Assembly: GCA_017405875.1 (NCBI GenBank)
Contig: JAFQZM010000033.1
Coordinates: forward strand, 1-64,000
DNA from: a bacterium
GTDB taxonomy: Bacteria > UBP6 > UBA1177
Length of the DNA: 64,000 bases
Direction of reading: 5' to 3'
Under the pieces are notes generated by a model. It ran no database searches. It was not told the DNA's origin and saw only the letters and a program-made list of their open reading frames with translations. Below, piece by piece: positions 8,584 through 18,254 of this stretch. Made by a program: the position numbers and the translations under genes. Each line of letters begins with the position of its first letter. Positions within the stretch are counted from its first letter, which is position 1.

Positions 8584-8611
8584 TTGATTTTTCAGCAGGT
8601 ATTTGTATAAA
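8584..8611 (+). promoter_or_regulatory. Sigma-70-like promoter
   Basis: TTGATT (8584-8589), 16-bp spacer, TATAAA (8606-8611). The block from -35 through the bases after -10 is nearly the same as the one at 62869-62896, including the T-A-T-T-T-G before the -10 and A-A-C-C after it. Confidence 0.7.
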
Positions 8612-8653
8612 AACCGCGTTTGTCTGTGGTAGTTTTAGTTTTCGAGGTGAAAA

Positions 8654-9076
8654 ATGAACAGGATTTTTACGGTCATTCTGCTTGTTGCGGCGGTTGTTTC
8701 GCTCGTTTCAACAGGATTCAATTTGAAAAAAGTCTCTTCGATGGAAGATGAAATCAACAAACTCAAGGCAGAAAAGATCGAGCTTATGCAGGAGCATGAA
8801 GAGTGTCTGACCTACAAGGAAAAGTCGCTCAGAAAGGAACTTGTTACGAAGTATCTCGATTCGGTCATGCTGCTTCTCAACAAAATGGAAAAAGGATATG
8901 AACCGACGAAAGAAGACATTGAAAATTTTTACGAGAGAACCGGTTTCATAGCAAAAAACATCGATTCAGTCGCAGTTTCAAAAGAAGAGACAAACCTTGT
9001 CATGACTTTTCTCGATTCGGCTAAAAAAACGTTCGAAACAAAAATCAAGACGGCGCCGGAAAAGGATAAAGAGTGA
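8654..9076 (+). CDS. Small membrane-anchored coiled-coil protein
   Basis: Unrecognised 140-residue protein. One N-terminal hydrophobic segment (about residues 4-22) ends without a lipobox and probably serves as an uncleaved anchor. It is followed by a predicted coiled coil (residues about 28-60, with heptad-like Leu/Ile and many Lys/Glu) and a charged helical C-terminal half. GAGGTG lies just before ATG 8654. Its own promoter is at 8584, with a twin at 62869 upstream of another membrane-anchored protein. The FHA gene follows with a separate promoter. It probably faces the periplasm; no function can be assigned. Confidence 0.75.
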   Translation: MNRIFTVILLVAAVVSLVSTGFNLKKVSSMEDEINKLKAEKIELMQEHEECLTYKEKSLRKELVTKYLDSVMLLLNKMEKGYEPTKEDIENFYERTGFIAKNIDSVAVSKEETNLVMTFLDSAKKTFETKIKTAPEKDKE

Positions 9077-9081
9077 ATTTT

Positions 9082-9110
9082 CTTGAAAATAAATTCTTAT
9101 TATAGTATAG
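9082..9110 (+). promoter_or_regulatory. Sigma-70-like promoter of the FHA-domain gene
   Basis: TTGAAA (9082-9087), 17-bp spacer, TATAGG (9105-9110), 34 bp before ATG 9145. Confidence 0.55.
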
Positions 9111-9144
9111 GGCGGTGTTTTTGGACCTTTGAGAGGAGATTTTT

Positions 9145-10338
9145 ATGGGCAAATACAGCAATTTGGTAAAAAACCTCGGAACTGACACGGATAAAATCAA
9201 GTTTACGTTTATAAAAGGAAAATATTCGGGCGGAGAATTTTCCATCCGTGAAGGGCAGAAACTTTCCATCGGACGCGATATTTCTTCCGATGTCGCGATC
9301 GTTGATTCAAAAGTCAGCCGCAACCACGCTTCAATAACGGCACGCGACGGCAAACTTTTCATCGAAGACCACAACAGCACGAACGGAACTTATGTAAACG
9401 GCGAAAAACTCGGTCCTTCGATCGAAACGGAGCTCAAGATCGGATCGAATTTCTCTGTCGGCGATTCAACGATTCTTGTCGGAGACGAAGCCGCTCCCGA
9501 TGAAAACGCGCCTGAAGTTTCATTCAGAGAAAACAGTTTCACCAAATCCAGAAAAGCTCAGGAAAAAACGATCCCCGAAACAAAAGTTGAGACACCCGAA
9601 GACGATGAAGAAGAGGCTTTCACTCTCGATGAATCGCTTCAGGTCATAGCTACCGATCAGCCGGAAGCTCCGGAAAAAGTCAATATCGGCAAACTCAACC
9701 TCAAGAAAACGACAAAATCGGATATCGAAAAGGATAACCTTGCAAATGCCAACACTTCATCTACCGGCAGCCTTTCGGCGATGGATATTGCGGATCTGCT
9801 CAAGATTCTGGCGCAGTCTACTTCCGCAGGATATCTCAAGCTCAACATAACTTCACCTTTTGCAGAACAGATCGAAGTGACGATCAGCACGACAGGAATC
9901 GTTGCCTGCGAATCGATCACAAACAAGAATTTCGCTCAGGAAAAAGCTCTTTCCCGCGCACTTCTGGCGAAAGACGGCGAATATTCTTTCAAAATCGACA
10001 ACGCTCCGAAAGACGAAGTTGCAAACAGGCAGCTTGAAGACGTTTTCATGGAAATTTCCAACCAGAAAGAAAACCTTGCGAAGTACAGAACCATCGCAAC
10101 CAACGGAAAACTTGAGTTTGCAAACCCGATCAAAGGAAAACTTTCCGATCTTTCCAAAACCGAGCTCGACACGCTTCAGTTCATGGTAAATTCAAAAGAA
10201 GTCATCAAATATCTCAACGCTTTTGCAGATAACGACGACTTCATTCTCATGTCGGAAATCGTAAAATACCTTGATCTGGGTATCATTTCCGACGGCAAAA
10301 AATTCGACAAACTTTCCGATGACATCCTCGATTTTTAA
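9145..10338 (+). CDS. FHA domain protein with C-terminal DUF4388-like domain
   Basis: A 397-residue soluble protein. Residues about 17-110 form a forkhead-associated domain that binds phosphothreonine peptides: conserved I-G-R (S-I-G-R-D), S-R-x-H-A (S-R-N-H-A) and N-S-T-N-G-T-Y-V-N-G are all intact. An acidic, low-complexity linker (about 115-205) follows. Residues about 208-300 resemble DUF4388, a signalling domain common in deltaproteobacteria (S-A-M-D-I-A-D-L-L, then G-x-L-x-L, then an E-x-A-L-x-x-A-L-x-x-x-x-G-x-Y-x-F block). It may read out a Ser/Thr kinase, but no kinase is encoded nearby. GAGAGGAG precedes the start. aroE and the methyltransferase gene follow closely (3 bp and overlap), so it may head a three-gene operon. 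Confidence 0.85.
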   Translation: MGKYSNLVKNLGTDTDKIKFTFIKGKYSGGEFSIREGQKLSIGRDISSDVAIVDSKVSRNHASITARDGKLFIEDHNSTNGTYVNGEKLGPSIETELKIGSNFSVGDSTILVGDEAAPDENAPEVSFRENSFTKSRKAQEKTIPETKVETPEDDEEEAFTLDESLQVIATDQPEAPEKVNIGKLNLKKTTKSDIEKDNLANANTSSTGSLSAMDIADLLKILAQSTSAGYLKLNITSPFAEQIEVTISTTGIVACESITNKNFAQEKALSRALLAKDGEYSFKIDNAPKDEVANRQLEDVFMEISNQKENLAKYRTIATNGKLEFANPIKGKLSDLSKTELDTLQFMVNSKEVIKYLNAFADNDDFILMSEIVKYLDLGIISDGKKFDKLSDDILDF

Positions 10339-10341
10339 AAA

Positions 10342-11100
10342 TTGATCCCTCAGAATCATACAAATTTCATCTACATCTGGGGAAATCCTCTCGATTTTTC
10401 GCTTTCACCTTTTTTTCAGGAACACTGCTCTATTCTTGCCGGCAGCCGCATTCTTTACAAAATTTTCAGAGGAAGCGCTTTCGAGTTTTCAGAACTTCTC
10501 AAAAGTGAAAGATGTATAGGCGCAAACATCACTATCCCGCATAAAATCGAGGCTCTTGAGCTTTGCAGCGAACTTACTGAAAAAGCTAAAAAGGCAGGAA
10601 GCGTCAACACGATTTTTAAAGCAAACGGAAAAATAACCGGCGACAACACTGACGGAACCGGTCTTGTGAAATGGCTTAAAATCAAAGGTGAGCCGCTTGA
10701 AAACTGCGCGATTTTAGGTAACGGCGGCAGCGCGAGATCAATAGCTGCGGCACTTTTTGAAGAGAAATGCCGCATCACGATTTTCGGTCGGACTGAAAAA
10801 GGCTGGGAAAAAAATTTCGGCTCATTTCACAATCTTTCGGAGTGGAAAGACGACGTTTTCACGATAAGCACACTTCCTTTTGAAGTCAAAGGAAAAAATC
10901 TCATAACCATCGGATATTCCAGTGGAAAAGCATCAATAGATGCTGCTATGATGCTTGCTTTTCAAGGCTGGCTCGGAGCTCAGAGATGGTTTGGAAACAC
11001 TCTTCCGGCAGAAAAATTTGCAGAAATCGTGAAACTTCACGCAAAAGCGCAGTCGAACGAGCAGCTTATATTAAATTTGGCAACTAAAAATGAGATTTAA
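10342..11100 (+). CDS. aroE: Shikimate dehydrogenase
   Basis: A 252-residue NADP-dependent shikimate 5-dehydrogenase of the aromatic amino acid pathway, reducing 3-dehydroshikimate. The substrate-binding loop S-L-S-P-F is near residue 20, the catalytic-lysine motif N-I-T-I-P-H-K near 63-69, N-T-D (in G-D-N-T-D-G-T-G) near 103, the nucleotide-binding loop G-N-G-G-S-A-R-S near 127, and the C-terminal Gln in N-E-Q-L. It is about 20 residues shorter than usual, mainly in the NADP domain, where the usual N-R-T is replaced by F-G-R-T. The start is TTG, three bases after the FHA gene stop, with no clear ribosome site, suggesting coupling. The stop overlaps the next start by 11 nt. Confidence 0.88.
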   Translation: MIPQNHTNFIYIWGNPLDFSLSPFFQEHCSILAGSRILYKIFRGSAFEFSELLKSERCIGANITIPHKIEALELCSELTEKAKKAGSVNTIFKANGKITGDNTDGTGLVKWLKIKGEPLENCAILGNGGSARSIAAALFEEKCRITIFGRTEKGWEKNFGSFHNLSEWKDDVFTISTLPFEVKGKNLITIGYSSGKASIDAAMMLAFQGWLGAQRWFGNTLPAEKFAEIVKLHAKAQSNEQLILNLATKNEI

Positions 11101-12277
11101 TCAGTTTCTTGGAAACATTCTTGCAGCCGCTCTGGAAAAAGAGTCCTGCGGCGACAAATACGACATTCTTCTGAATGAAATTTTCAAGGCTAAAAGGCTC
11201 GGAAAACGTGACCGCATCTGGGTTGCAGACCGTTTTTTCTTCTACTTGAGGCACAAACTTTTTTTCGATGAAGTTTCCGAAAATACTGAATCTCTCGCAA
11301 AAAATATCGCGATGGTTTTCGAAAATGAGCCTGATGAGATTTTGGCTCAAAAAATAGAAAATCTCAAAAAAAGAGGAGTTTTCGAAAAGCTTTTCAATGA
11401 ATCTTTCCCTGAATTTTTATCCAATAAAATCAGAAGTTTATATGGTTCAGACGCTTTTTTATGGTTCAACTCCAAAGCAAAAACTGTTTTGAGGACAAAC
11501 CTCAGAAAAATTTCGCGTGAAGAGCTTTCGGAAATGCTCAGAAGCGAAGGTTTCGAAAACTCGCCCGCCCCGCTCTCCCCTGCCGGAATCATCCTCGAAC
11601 CCACGAATAAAAGCCTTAAAAATATTGAGCTTTTTGAAAACGGATTCTTTGAATTTCAGGATGAATCAAGCCAGCTAGCCTCGCTTTTAGTGAATAAAAA
11701 CTCTAAAACCCTGCTTGAACCGTGTGCAGGCGGCGGCGGAAAATCGCTTTCGATAAGCTCATTTTTCAGCGGCATCAAAGTAACGGCAAGCGATTCGCGT
11801 ACGCACCTTTTCAAAGAGATAAAAGAGCGCGCTGACAGAGCCGGAACAAAAATAGAAGCGTCCGCATTTTCAGACATAAGCGGAGATTTCGACACCGTTT
11901 TCATAGACTCTCCCTGCAGCGGAAGCGGTGTTCTCAGGCGAAATCCCGGAGACCGCTGGAACATCAGCGAAAAAATGCTTTCCGACCTGAACAAACTTCA
12001 ATCCGAACTCATCAGAAAATTTGCCGCAAAAGTGAAAAAAGGGGGCGAACTCATCTATATCACATGCAGTTTCCTTGAATGCGAAAACGAAAAAATAGTT
12101 CAAGATTTTCTTAATGAAAACAGAGGTTTTTCTCTTATTTCCGCAGAGACAAGACTCTCGGAAAACATCAAAAACCCAGCCAGTTTTTCAGAAATTACTA
12201 ACGGACTTTTTTTCAGAACAAAACCTTTTTCCGAACGCGATCTTATGTTCGGTGCCGTGATGAAAAGGGATTCGTAA
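11090..12277 (+). CDS. RsmB/NSUN-type RNA (cytosine-5) methyltransferase
   Basis: A 395-residue SAM-dependent m5C methyltransferase of the RsmB/Sun/NSUN family. The N-terminal third is helical like the NusB-type extension of RsmB (L-x-K-R-D-R-I-W-V near residue 40). The catalytic domain has the SAM loop E-P-C-A-G-G-G-G-K-S near 209, the D-S-P-C-S-G-S-G motif with its Cys near 273, and the T-C-S-F-x-x-x-E-N catalytic Cys near 325. The likely target is 16S rRNA C967 or an equivalent site, but other NSUN-type targets are possible. It overlaps aroE by 11 nt. No strong Shine-Dalgarno is seen, so translation probably depends on aroE. Confidence 0.88.
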   Translation: MRFNQFLGNILAAALEKESCGDKYDILLNEIFKAKRLGKRDRIWVADRFFFYLRHKLFFDEVSENTESLAKNIAMVFENEPDEILAQKIENLKKRGVFEKLFNESFPEFLSNKIRSLYGSDAFLWFNSKAKTVLRTNLRKISREELSEMLRSEGFENSPAPLSPAGIILEPTNKSLKNIELFENGFFEFQDESSQLASLLVNKNSKTLLEPCAGGGGKSLSISSFFSGIKVTASDSRTHLFKEIKERADRAGTKIEASAFSDISGDFDTVFIDSPCSGSGVLRRNPGDRWNISEKMLSDLNKLQSELIRKFAAKVKKGGELIYITCSFLECENEKIVQDFLNENRGFSLISAETRLSENIKNPASFSEITNGLFFRTKPFSERDLMFGAVMKRDS

Positions 12278-12305
12278 AAAAACTCTAATATTTACAAGAT
12301 ATTTA

Positions 12306-12333
12306 TTGAGTTTTTTGCCGAAAATCTTAGAAT
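12306..12333 (+). promoter_or_regulatory. Sigma-70-like promoter of the lipoprotein array
   Basis: TTGAGT (12306-12311), 16-bp spacer, TAGAAT (12328-12333), 35 bp before the first lipoprotein start at 12368. The next four genes follow within 6-30 bp of each other and show no promoter of their own. Confidence 0.55.
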
Positions 12334-12367
12334 ATAACGTTTTTAATTTGTCTCAATCGGAGGAACC

Positions 12368-15178
12368 ATGAAGAAAATCCTCGTTCCAATCCTGATTCTG
12401 ATGTTTTTCACCGTTTCATGCGGCAGCTCGAAAAAAACTGAAAATAACGACACTGACTTAATGCCGGATGAAGATACTTCGGATGTTGATGAACAAACAG
12501 ATAATGAAGAAAATGAAATAGACGACGGCAATCCGTGCAGCAAAATAGCAAATTCTGATGGCGAATATACTCACATCTCCGATAAAAAATTCAAATGCGG
12601 CTGTCTTGAAGGATATTTCTGGGCAAATCCCGGCTGCAAAAAAATAAGTTATCCCAACATCTGTACTGGAGCCTCCGCCTGCTACTCAACGTGGGAAAGA
12701 ATCGACTGCCGTGAGCCGGGCGAAGAATTTTACGGTCAGGATGCGCAGTATGCGAAACTCGGTTACTGTATCAAACAAGATTTTTCGAGACAAAATTCCG
12801 TCAAAGACGAACCGACTTATTTCGACAACAATTTGAAAATCGAATGGATGAATAAATTTTCAGACAAGACTTATAATTGGTATGATGCTTTTTATTACTG
12901 CAGAGATCTGAAATACGGCGGTTACGACGACTGGCGGCTTCCGCTTCCGCAGGAACTGCTGCTGTTTTATATCAAGTCCGGAGTTTCTCTGTGGTCTGAT
13001 CAGTTGCTGGCAAATAAAGACGATTCTTACGCTTGGAAACTCGATCCAAGCACTATGAAGTTAAGCTATGCCCAGAAAACGGAACAGAATAATGTCAGAT
13101 GCGTACGCGGAGATCCGATAGATGTAGCCTCTTCGTTCAAATCTATCGACACCTATCTTACTGTGGACTACAAAAACGGACTTATGTGGAGTACTGCAAA
13201 TTTTACCCGCGACAAAATGTGGAACGAGGCTCTTACCGAGTGCGAAAATTCAACCGTAGCGGGTTTTTCCGACTGGAGACTTCCCAACATTCATGAACTC
13301 GTAACACTGCTGAATTTAAAAAAAAGCGATCCTGCTTCCGATTTCCCCTACCCTGAAAACATACCGGTTTATTTCTGGTCGTCAACGACTCTGAAATCAA
13401 ACATAGAAGAATCGCCGGGAGTAACCATTTACGGTTCAGGAGGGATAAAGAATCTTGATAAATCCGGAGTAACCAAAAATTATGAATACAATATGAACCG
13501 AGTCATCTGCGTCAGAAACGAACTTTGCAAAGAAAACTATTTCTGGAACGGCGTTGACTGTGTTGAATCGCCCTGCAGCGGAGATCCCTGCAAAAAGGAC
13601 GTTCATTCAGACGGAGTATGCCACTTTGAAAGCACTGAGACTTATTCCTGCGGCTGCGTTGAAAACTATTTCTGGGACGGCACCAAATGCATAAATCCGT
13701 GTGATGCAAAACCGTGCAAAAACCACGAGCATTCGGATAACAAATGCGTTCCTCGCGACAAAATGCGCTACACCTGCGGCTGTGAGGAAGGTTTCTGGTG
13801 GTGGGGGCAGAACAAAGGCTGCCTTGAAAAAAAGCCTGACTTAGCACACATCTGCACAGGTCAGACCAAGTGTTACGACGATGAAAAAGAGATCGAGTGC
13901 CCCGAAAAAGGTGAAAAATATTACGGTCAGGATGCGCAATATGCCGATCTCGGATACTGCGCACCGCCCGACTACACAATTGAGAAGAAAGTCGAAAACG
14001 AACCTGTAGTTATCGACAACTATACAGGGCTCAGCTGGCAGCAGAAAGTTTATTCGCCTGAAACATCCGTCCCGTGGAGCAACTATAAAAATTACTGCAG
14101 TAATTCGACTTACGGCGGCTACGATGACTGGAGACTGCCAAGCCTTCTGGAATACAGAACTATCATGGATTTCGGCAGACACCATCCGAATATTGATCCT
14201 AAATATTTCCCGGATACTCCGCCAAAATATTTTGTAACTTCCATTTATATCTCTTACGGCTGCGGAGAGCTTCCATATCCAATACCGGCGAGATGGGTCT
14301 ACCTGATAGATTTTGATCATTTTGACATAATCTGGACCGAAGGCTGCTCTGAGGATCCTTATTTCGACCTTCCTGCCCGCTGTGTCCGCGGAAATGAATC
14401 ATTCGGCGAACGTTCGATGTCGGAGATCAGTGTTTCGGAAACGAAATCACTTTATGTAGACAATAAAAACGACCTTTTGTGGGCAGGAGCTCCAGGAGGG
14501 GAAAAATGGGATGAAGCTCTTGATTACTGTGAGAATATGACTTTTGCTGGGCTTTCAGACTGGCGTCTTACTAATATCAATGAATCTTCTCTGTTTATTG
14601 AAAATTTAAATAATATTGATCCGGTCTATTCGTATTACATTTCATCGACAACTGAAGATTTCGATCCGACCAAATCAGTTCAAAACCTACTGAAAACAAG
14701 GGGCGACTACATGCTCTGCGTCAGAGACAATCCCTGTGAAACCGGTCAGTTCTGGAACGGAACCAAGTGCATGAAAAATCCGTGCGCAGATCTTCCGTGC
14801 AAAGATATTGAGCATTCTGACAAAAAAATATGCACTCCGGTCAGTGAGGATGTTTATTCATGCAGCTGCAACTACTATTACTACTGGAACTTCAACAGTC
14901 TGAAATGCATAGAATCATGTAAATCCCAACCTTGTGAAGGCAAATCCTACAGCACAAAAGAGTGTTTCGATGATGATTTTAAAGGTTACAGCTGTGGCTG
15001 CGTTGAAGGATACTCATGGGACAGCGCATCAAAAAGATGTGTTAAGGATGAAACCCCCGACGAAGCTCCGGACACCGACACGGATGAAATACCGGATTCC
15101 GATACCGACGACATTACTGATTCCGATACAGATATCGCAGAAACACCGGACGAAACAAACGATGACGACGGAGAATAA
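12368..15178 (+). CDS. Large modular lipoprotein: four DUF1566 domains and EGF-like modules
   Basis: A 936-residue predicted lipoprotein and the first gene of a five-gene array. The lipobox is T-V-S-C (Cys18), then an acidic leader (about 19-55) and one Cys-rich module. A conserved cassette starts with I-C-T-G and contains Y-G-Q-D-A-Q-Y-A. Two DUF1566 domains follow (about 147-243 and 260-382, each with W-R-L-P and V/I-C-V-R), then three six-Cys EGF-like modules (about 399-488) and a second I-C-T-G-Q-T-K-C cassette (494-535). Two more DUF1566 domains (about 545-676 and 695-787), three more Cys modules and an acidic Pro/Asp/Thr tail (894-936) complete it. The layout suggests an internal duplication of cassette-DUF1566-DUF1566-Cys modules. 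It is probably surface-exposed and disulfide-bonded; the ligand is unknown. GGAGG precedes ATG 12368. Confidence 0.9.
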   Translation: MKKILVPILILMFFTVSCGSSKKTENNDTDLMPDEDTSDVDEQTDNEENEIDDGNPCSKIANSDGEYTHISDKKFKCGCLEGYFWANPGCKKISYPNICTGASACYSTWERIDCREPGEEFYGQDAQYAKLGYCIKQDFSRQNSVKDEPTYFDNNLKIEWMNKFSDKTYNWYDAFYYCRDLKYGGYDDWRLPLPQELLLFYIKSGVSLWSDQLLANKDDSYAWKLDPSTMKLSYAQKTEQNNVRCVRGDPIDVASSFKSIDTYLTVDYKNGLMWSTANFTRDKMWNEALTECENSTVAGFSDWRLPNIHELVTLLNLKKSDPASDFPYPENIPVYFWSSTTLKSNIEESPGVTIYGSGGIKNLDKSGVTKNYEYNMNRVICVRNELCKENYFWNGVDCVESPCSGDPCKKDVHSDGVCHFESTETYSCGCVENYFWDGTKCINPCDAKPCKNHEHSDNKCVPRDKMRYTCGCEEGFWWWGQNKGCLEKKPDLAHICTGQTKCYDDEKEIECPEKGEKYYGQDAQYADLGYCAPPDYTIEKKVENEPVVIDNYTGLSWQQKVYSPETSVPWSNYKNYCSNSTYGGYDDWRLPSLLEYRTIMDFGRHHPNIDPKYFPDTPPKYFVTSIYISYGCGELPYPIPARWVYLIDFDHFDIIWTEGCSEDPYFDLPARCVRGNESFGERSMSEISVSETKSLYVDNKNDLLWAGAPGGEKWDEALDYCENMTFAGLSDWRLTNINESSLFIENLNNIDPVYSYYISSTTEDFDPTKSVQNLLKTRGDYMLCVRDNPCETGQFWNGTKCMKNPCADLPCKDIEHSDKKICTPVSEDVYSCSCNYYYYWNFNSLKCIESCKSQPCEGKSYSTKECFDDDFKGYSCGCVEGYSWDSASKRCVKDETPDEAPDTDTDEIPDSDTDDITDSDTDIAETPDETNDDDGE

Positions 15179-15190
15179 AAGGGGGCGGCC

Positions 15191-16870
15191 ATGAAAAAAC
15201 TCCTCATTTTCTTACTTCTGGCAACATTTTTCACCGTTTCATGCGGAAGTTCGAAAAAGACTGAAAACAACGACACCGACATTCTGCCGGATGAAGATTT
15301 AATCAATGATGAAGAAGCAGTCGAACCGGATGAAGATACGGTGGATGAAGAGCTGAACGATACAGATGAAGATGAGCTTGAGGATATAGATCCGTGTGAT
15401 CCGAATCCATGCTACGGGTTGGAAAATTCCACCGGAGAATGTATCACTGATGCAGACAAATACTCCTGCGGATGTGTTGACAACTATTTCTGGGACGGCG
15501 TTAAGTGTGTAAATCCGTGTAAAGGAATCGATTGCACTAAATTTGAACACGCAACAGGTCTCTGCAAACCAAATAACGCTTTTTCCTTTTCATGCAACTG
15601 CGACAAAGGTTACTTCTTCTGGCGATGGGAAGATAAAAGATGCCTTGCAAAAGAACCAGCCGCAGTGAATATCTGCACCGGTCAGACGAAGTGCTACGAC
15701 AATGAAAAAGAGATAGATTGTCCGGCTGAAAACGAAGAATTTTTCGGTCAGGATGCCAACTATGCAAGGCTTGGATTCTGCATTCCGCAGAGTTTTTCTA
15801 TCGACAATTCTGTCGAAGACGAACCTGTCGTAGTTGACAACAACTTAGGTCTGATGTGGCAGAAAAAAATCCCGCCTTTAGAAGAGCGTTATATTGAAGA
15901 TGTTTTGCAATACTGCGAAAATCTTGTTTACGGCGGTTATGACGACTGGAGGCTGCCGACATTAGAGGATTTCATGAGCATTGCCGATTACGGCAGATAC
16001 GATCCGGCAGTCAATGCCGAATATTTTCCTGATTCAGGAGATTTCTGGACAGCTACAAAATATAAACTTATCAATGGATGGCCTGAGGGCAACTATGCCG
16101 AACATCACACGATATTCGACTTTGAAGAATCTTCCTCATATCAAGAGGTGACATGCCGCGGCTTAGCAGGCCTCTCACCGGATTACGAACCTTTTTCATT
16201 CAACATCAGGTGCGTCCGCGGAGGCACAGCAAAAACTTCAGGCTATATTCTGCCTGGAACTTTATGGGAAAATACCATATGGAGCGACAATAATCTGATC
16301 ATCATGAAAAAACCTGACACAGATTTAACTTGGGCTGAAGCTCTGAAATACTGTTCTGAGCTCGACTATGCAGGTATTTCAGATTGGAGACTGCCTAACG
16401 TCAAAGAACTTGTCCTGAGCCGCTGGGGCAGCAGCGACTTTTCCTTGTGGGAGAATGCTCTGACATCAACAACAAAACCTGCCGATCCGGCTTTCAATTT
16501 TTCGAATTTAAACTACCGGCTGGCATCTTACAACTACTCCGCATATTTTTATTCAAAAAAAGAAAAGGTCAAAAGCGCACTTGTCTGCGTTGCGAACGAT
16601 CCGTGCGGGAAAGGAACATTCTGGAACGGCGTTAAGTGCGTGAAAAACCCGTGTGACCCCAATCCGTGCGAATCGGAAGACGACCTGAACTCGACATGCA
16701 AGATCATTGACGAAAACAGTTACACCTGCGGTTGCAGCCGATGCATGGACACCTATAAAGAACACAGCACCGGGAAGTGCCACGATGATATAATAAACGG
16801 CTTTTACTGCAGCTGTGAGAAAGGATATTACTGGAGTCCTTGGGCAGGAGAAGGATGCGTCAAAGATTAA
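15191..16870 (+). CDS. Modular lipoprotein: two DUF1566 domains between EGF-like modules
   Basis: A 559-residue predicted lipoprotein, second in the array. Its first 30 residues are almost the same as those of the preceding gene (S-C-G-S-S-K-K-T-E-N-N-D-T-D), showing recent duplication of the leader. After an acidic stretch (19-67) come two six-Cys modules (about 68-156), the I-C-T-G-Q-T-K-C cassette at 161 with F-G-Q-D-A-N-Y-A, two DUF1566 domains (about 214-344 and 367-470), and further Cys modules to the C terminus (471-559). It therefore corresponds to one half of the upstream protein. GGGGGCGGCC just before ATG 15191 is the ribosome site, 12 bp after the upstream stop. Confidence 0.88.
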   Translation: MKKLLIFLLLATFFTVSCGSSKKTENNDTDILPDEDLINDEEAVEPDEDTVDEELNDTDEDELEDIDPCDPNPCYGLENSTGECITDADKYSCGCVDNYFWDGVKCVNPCKGIDCTKFEHATGLCKPNNAFSFSCNCDKGYFFWRWEDKRCLAKEPAAVNICTGQTKCYDNEKEIDCPAENEEFFGQDANYARLGFCIPQSFSIDNSVEDEPVVVDNNLGLMWQKKIPPLEERYIEDVLQYCENLVYGGYDDWRLPTLEDFMSIADYGRYDPAVNAEYFPDSGDFWTATKYKLINGWPEGNYAEHHTIFDFEESSSYQEVTCRGLAGLSPDYEPFSFNIRCVRGGTAKTSGYILPGTLWENTIWSDNNLIIMKKPDTDLTWAEALKYCSELDYAGISDWRLPNVKELVLSRWGSSDFSLWENALTSTTKPADPAFNFSNLNYRLASYNYSAYFYSKKEKVKSALVCVANDPCGKGTFWNGVKCVKNPCDPNPCESEDDLNSTCKIIDENSYTCGCSRCMDTYKEHSTGKCHDDIINGFYCSCEKGYYWSPWAGEGCVKD

Positions 16871-16899
16871 AAACCGACTTGTGAGAAAGAGGTGAACAC

Positions 16900-18243
16900 A
16901 TGAAAAAACTCATAATTTTTCTGATTCTGACAATGTTTTTCGCCGTTTCATGCGGCGACTCGAAAAATACTGATAACGATGCCGACATTCTGCCGGATAA
17001 AGATGCCACTGATGTTGATGAAAATGATGAAGAAACGGCAGAGCCGGATGAAGAGGACGAAGCAGAATCATCTGTTCCCGATGAGGATATTCCTCTCGAA
17101 GAGGCTGTCTGCAAGCCGAATCCGTGCAAAGAGATAGAACACTCCAACGGAAAATGCGAATTCGACGGTGACAAAAGCTACATCTGCCACTGCAAAGAAG
17201 GTTATTTCTGGGAGGATTACAAATGTGTCAGTCCGTGCGATGACAATCCCTGCGATAATGTCAAAAACTCGGACGGATGCTACACGAAAGACAGAGAAAC
17301 TTTCGCATGCAGGTGCAAAGAAGATTATGCCTGGGACGGAGAGGCCTGCCTGAACCCATGTGAAAGCCACACCTGTCCAGCGCATTCAGAATGTCATCCT
17401 TACAATGCTACCAGTTACGGCTGCATCTGCTACGACAACTTCTTCAAGGAAAATGACGAATGCGTAAGTCCGTGCGACCCCAATCCGTGCAAAGGAATAG
17501 CCAATTCCACAGGGAAATGCATTGCGGCAAACGCAAGCAGATACTCGTGCGAATGCAAAAACAACTATGTCTTCACTTACGGAAACGAATGCGTCAGCCC
17601 GTGCGACCCCAATCCGTGCGACGGTCTTGAGAATTCATCGGGAACCTGTTACACCATCGGCGCAAACAGCTATTCATGCGGCTGCAGCAAAGATTTTTAC
17701 TGGCTCGGAGAAAACGGCGGATGTCAGCCCATACCGGAATGCAGCCCTGAAAACAACGGGTTCTGCAGGGATTCGGAAAGCCAGCTTATCTGGTCTTCAA
17801 GAGCCGAAAGAACTGATTATCCCGGAGCGCCACAGCTCTTCCGCATATTTGAAAGAGCCGAAGCATACTGCAGCAGTCTGAAAGAGGGCGGTTTTGCAGA
17901 CTGGCATCTTCCGACGATAGACGAGCTGCGTACTCTGATCGTAAACTGTCCGAAACTGGAACCCTACGGAACATGCAGGGTGAGCGACAGGACAGGATGC
18001 CTTGCTTCTACTTGTTACAGTGAATCGCAGTGCCTTTGCGCAGGAGATGGTTCAGACGTTCTCTTCTCCAAGTTCGGTGCCGAGGGATACGGTCAATACT
18101 GGTCATCTTCTGCAGGAGGATTCGACGGTTACAAACAATACTGGCTGATACAGACGGAAGGATCGGCAAATGTCTTCTCGTATGATCTTTACGAGTATCT
18201 CAACGAATACTTTTATGCACCGGCACGCTGCGTCCGCAAATAA
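16900..18243 (+). CDS. Modular lipoprotein: five EGF-like modules and one DUF1566 domain
   Basis: A 447-residue predicted lipoprotein, third in the array, with lipobox A-V-S-C (Cys18) and an acidic leader (19-65). Five consecutive six-Cys modules (about 69-275) follow the pattern C-x4-C, a Ser/Thr-Gly-x-C segment, Y-x-C-x-C and a closing aromatic-rich loop to the sixth Cys; C-D-P-N-P-C opens two of them. A single DUF1566 domain ends the protein (about 281-447: W-H-L-P-T-I-D-E-L-R-T-L, Y-W-S-S-S, R-C-V-R-K). It lacks the I-C-T-G cassette of its neighbours. AGAGGTG precedes ATG 16900. Its stop is 11 bp before the next start. Confidence 0.88.
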   Translation: MKKLIIFLILTMFFAVSCGDSKNTDNDADILPDKDATDVDENDEETAEPDEEDEAESSVPDEDIPLEEAVCKPNPCKEIEHSNGKCEFDGDKSYICHCKEGYFWEDYKCVSPCDDNPCDNVKNSDGCYTKDRETFACRCKEDYAWDGEACLNPCESHTCPAHSECHPYNATSYGCICYDNFFKENDECVSPCDPNPCKGIANSTGKCIAANASRYSCECKNNYVFTYGNECVSPCDPNPCDGLENSSGTCYTIGANSYSCGCSKDFYWLGENGGCQPIPECSPENNGFCRDSESQLIWSSRAERTDYPGAPQLFRIFERAEAYCSSLKEGGFADWHLPTIDELRTLIVNCPKLEPYGTCRVSDRTGCLASTCYSESQCLCAGDGSDVLFSKFGAEGYGQYWSSSAGGFDGYKQYWLIQTEGSANVFSYDLYEYLNEYFYAPARCVRK

Positions 18244-18254
18244 TGGAGGAAATC

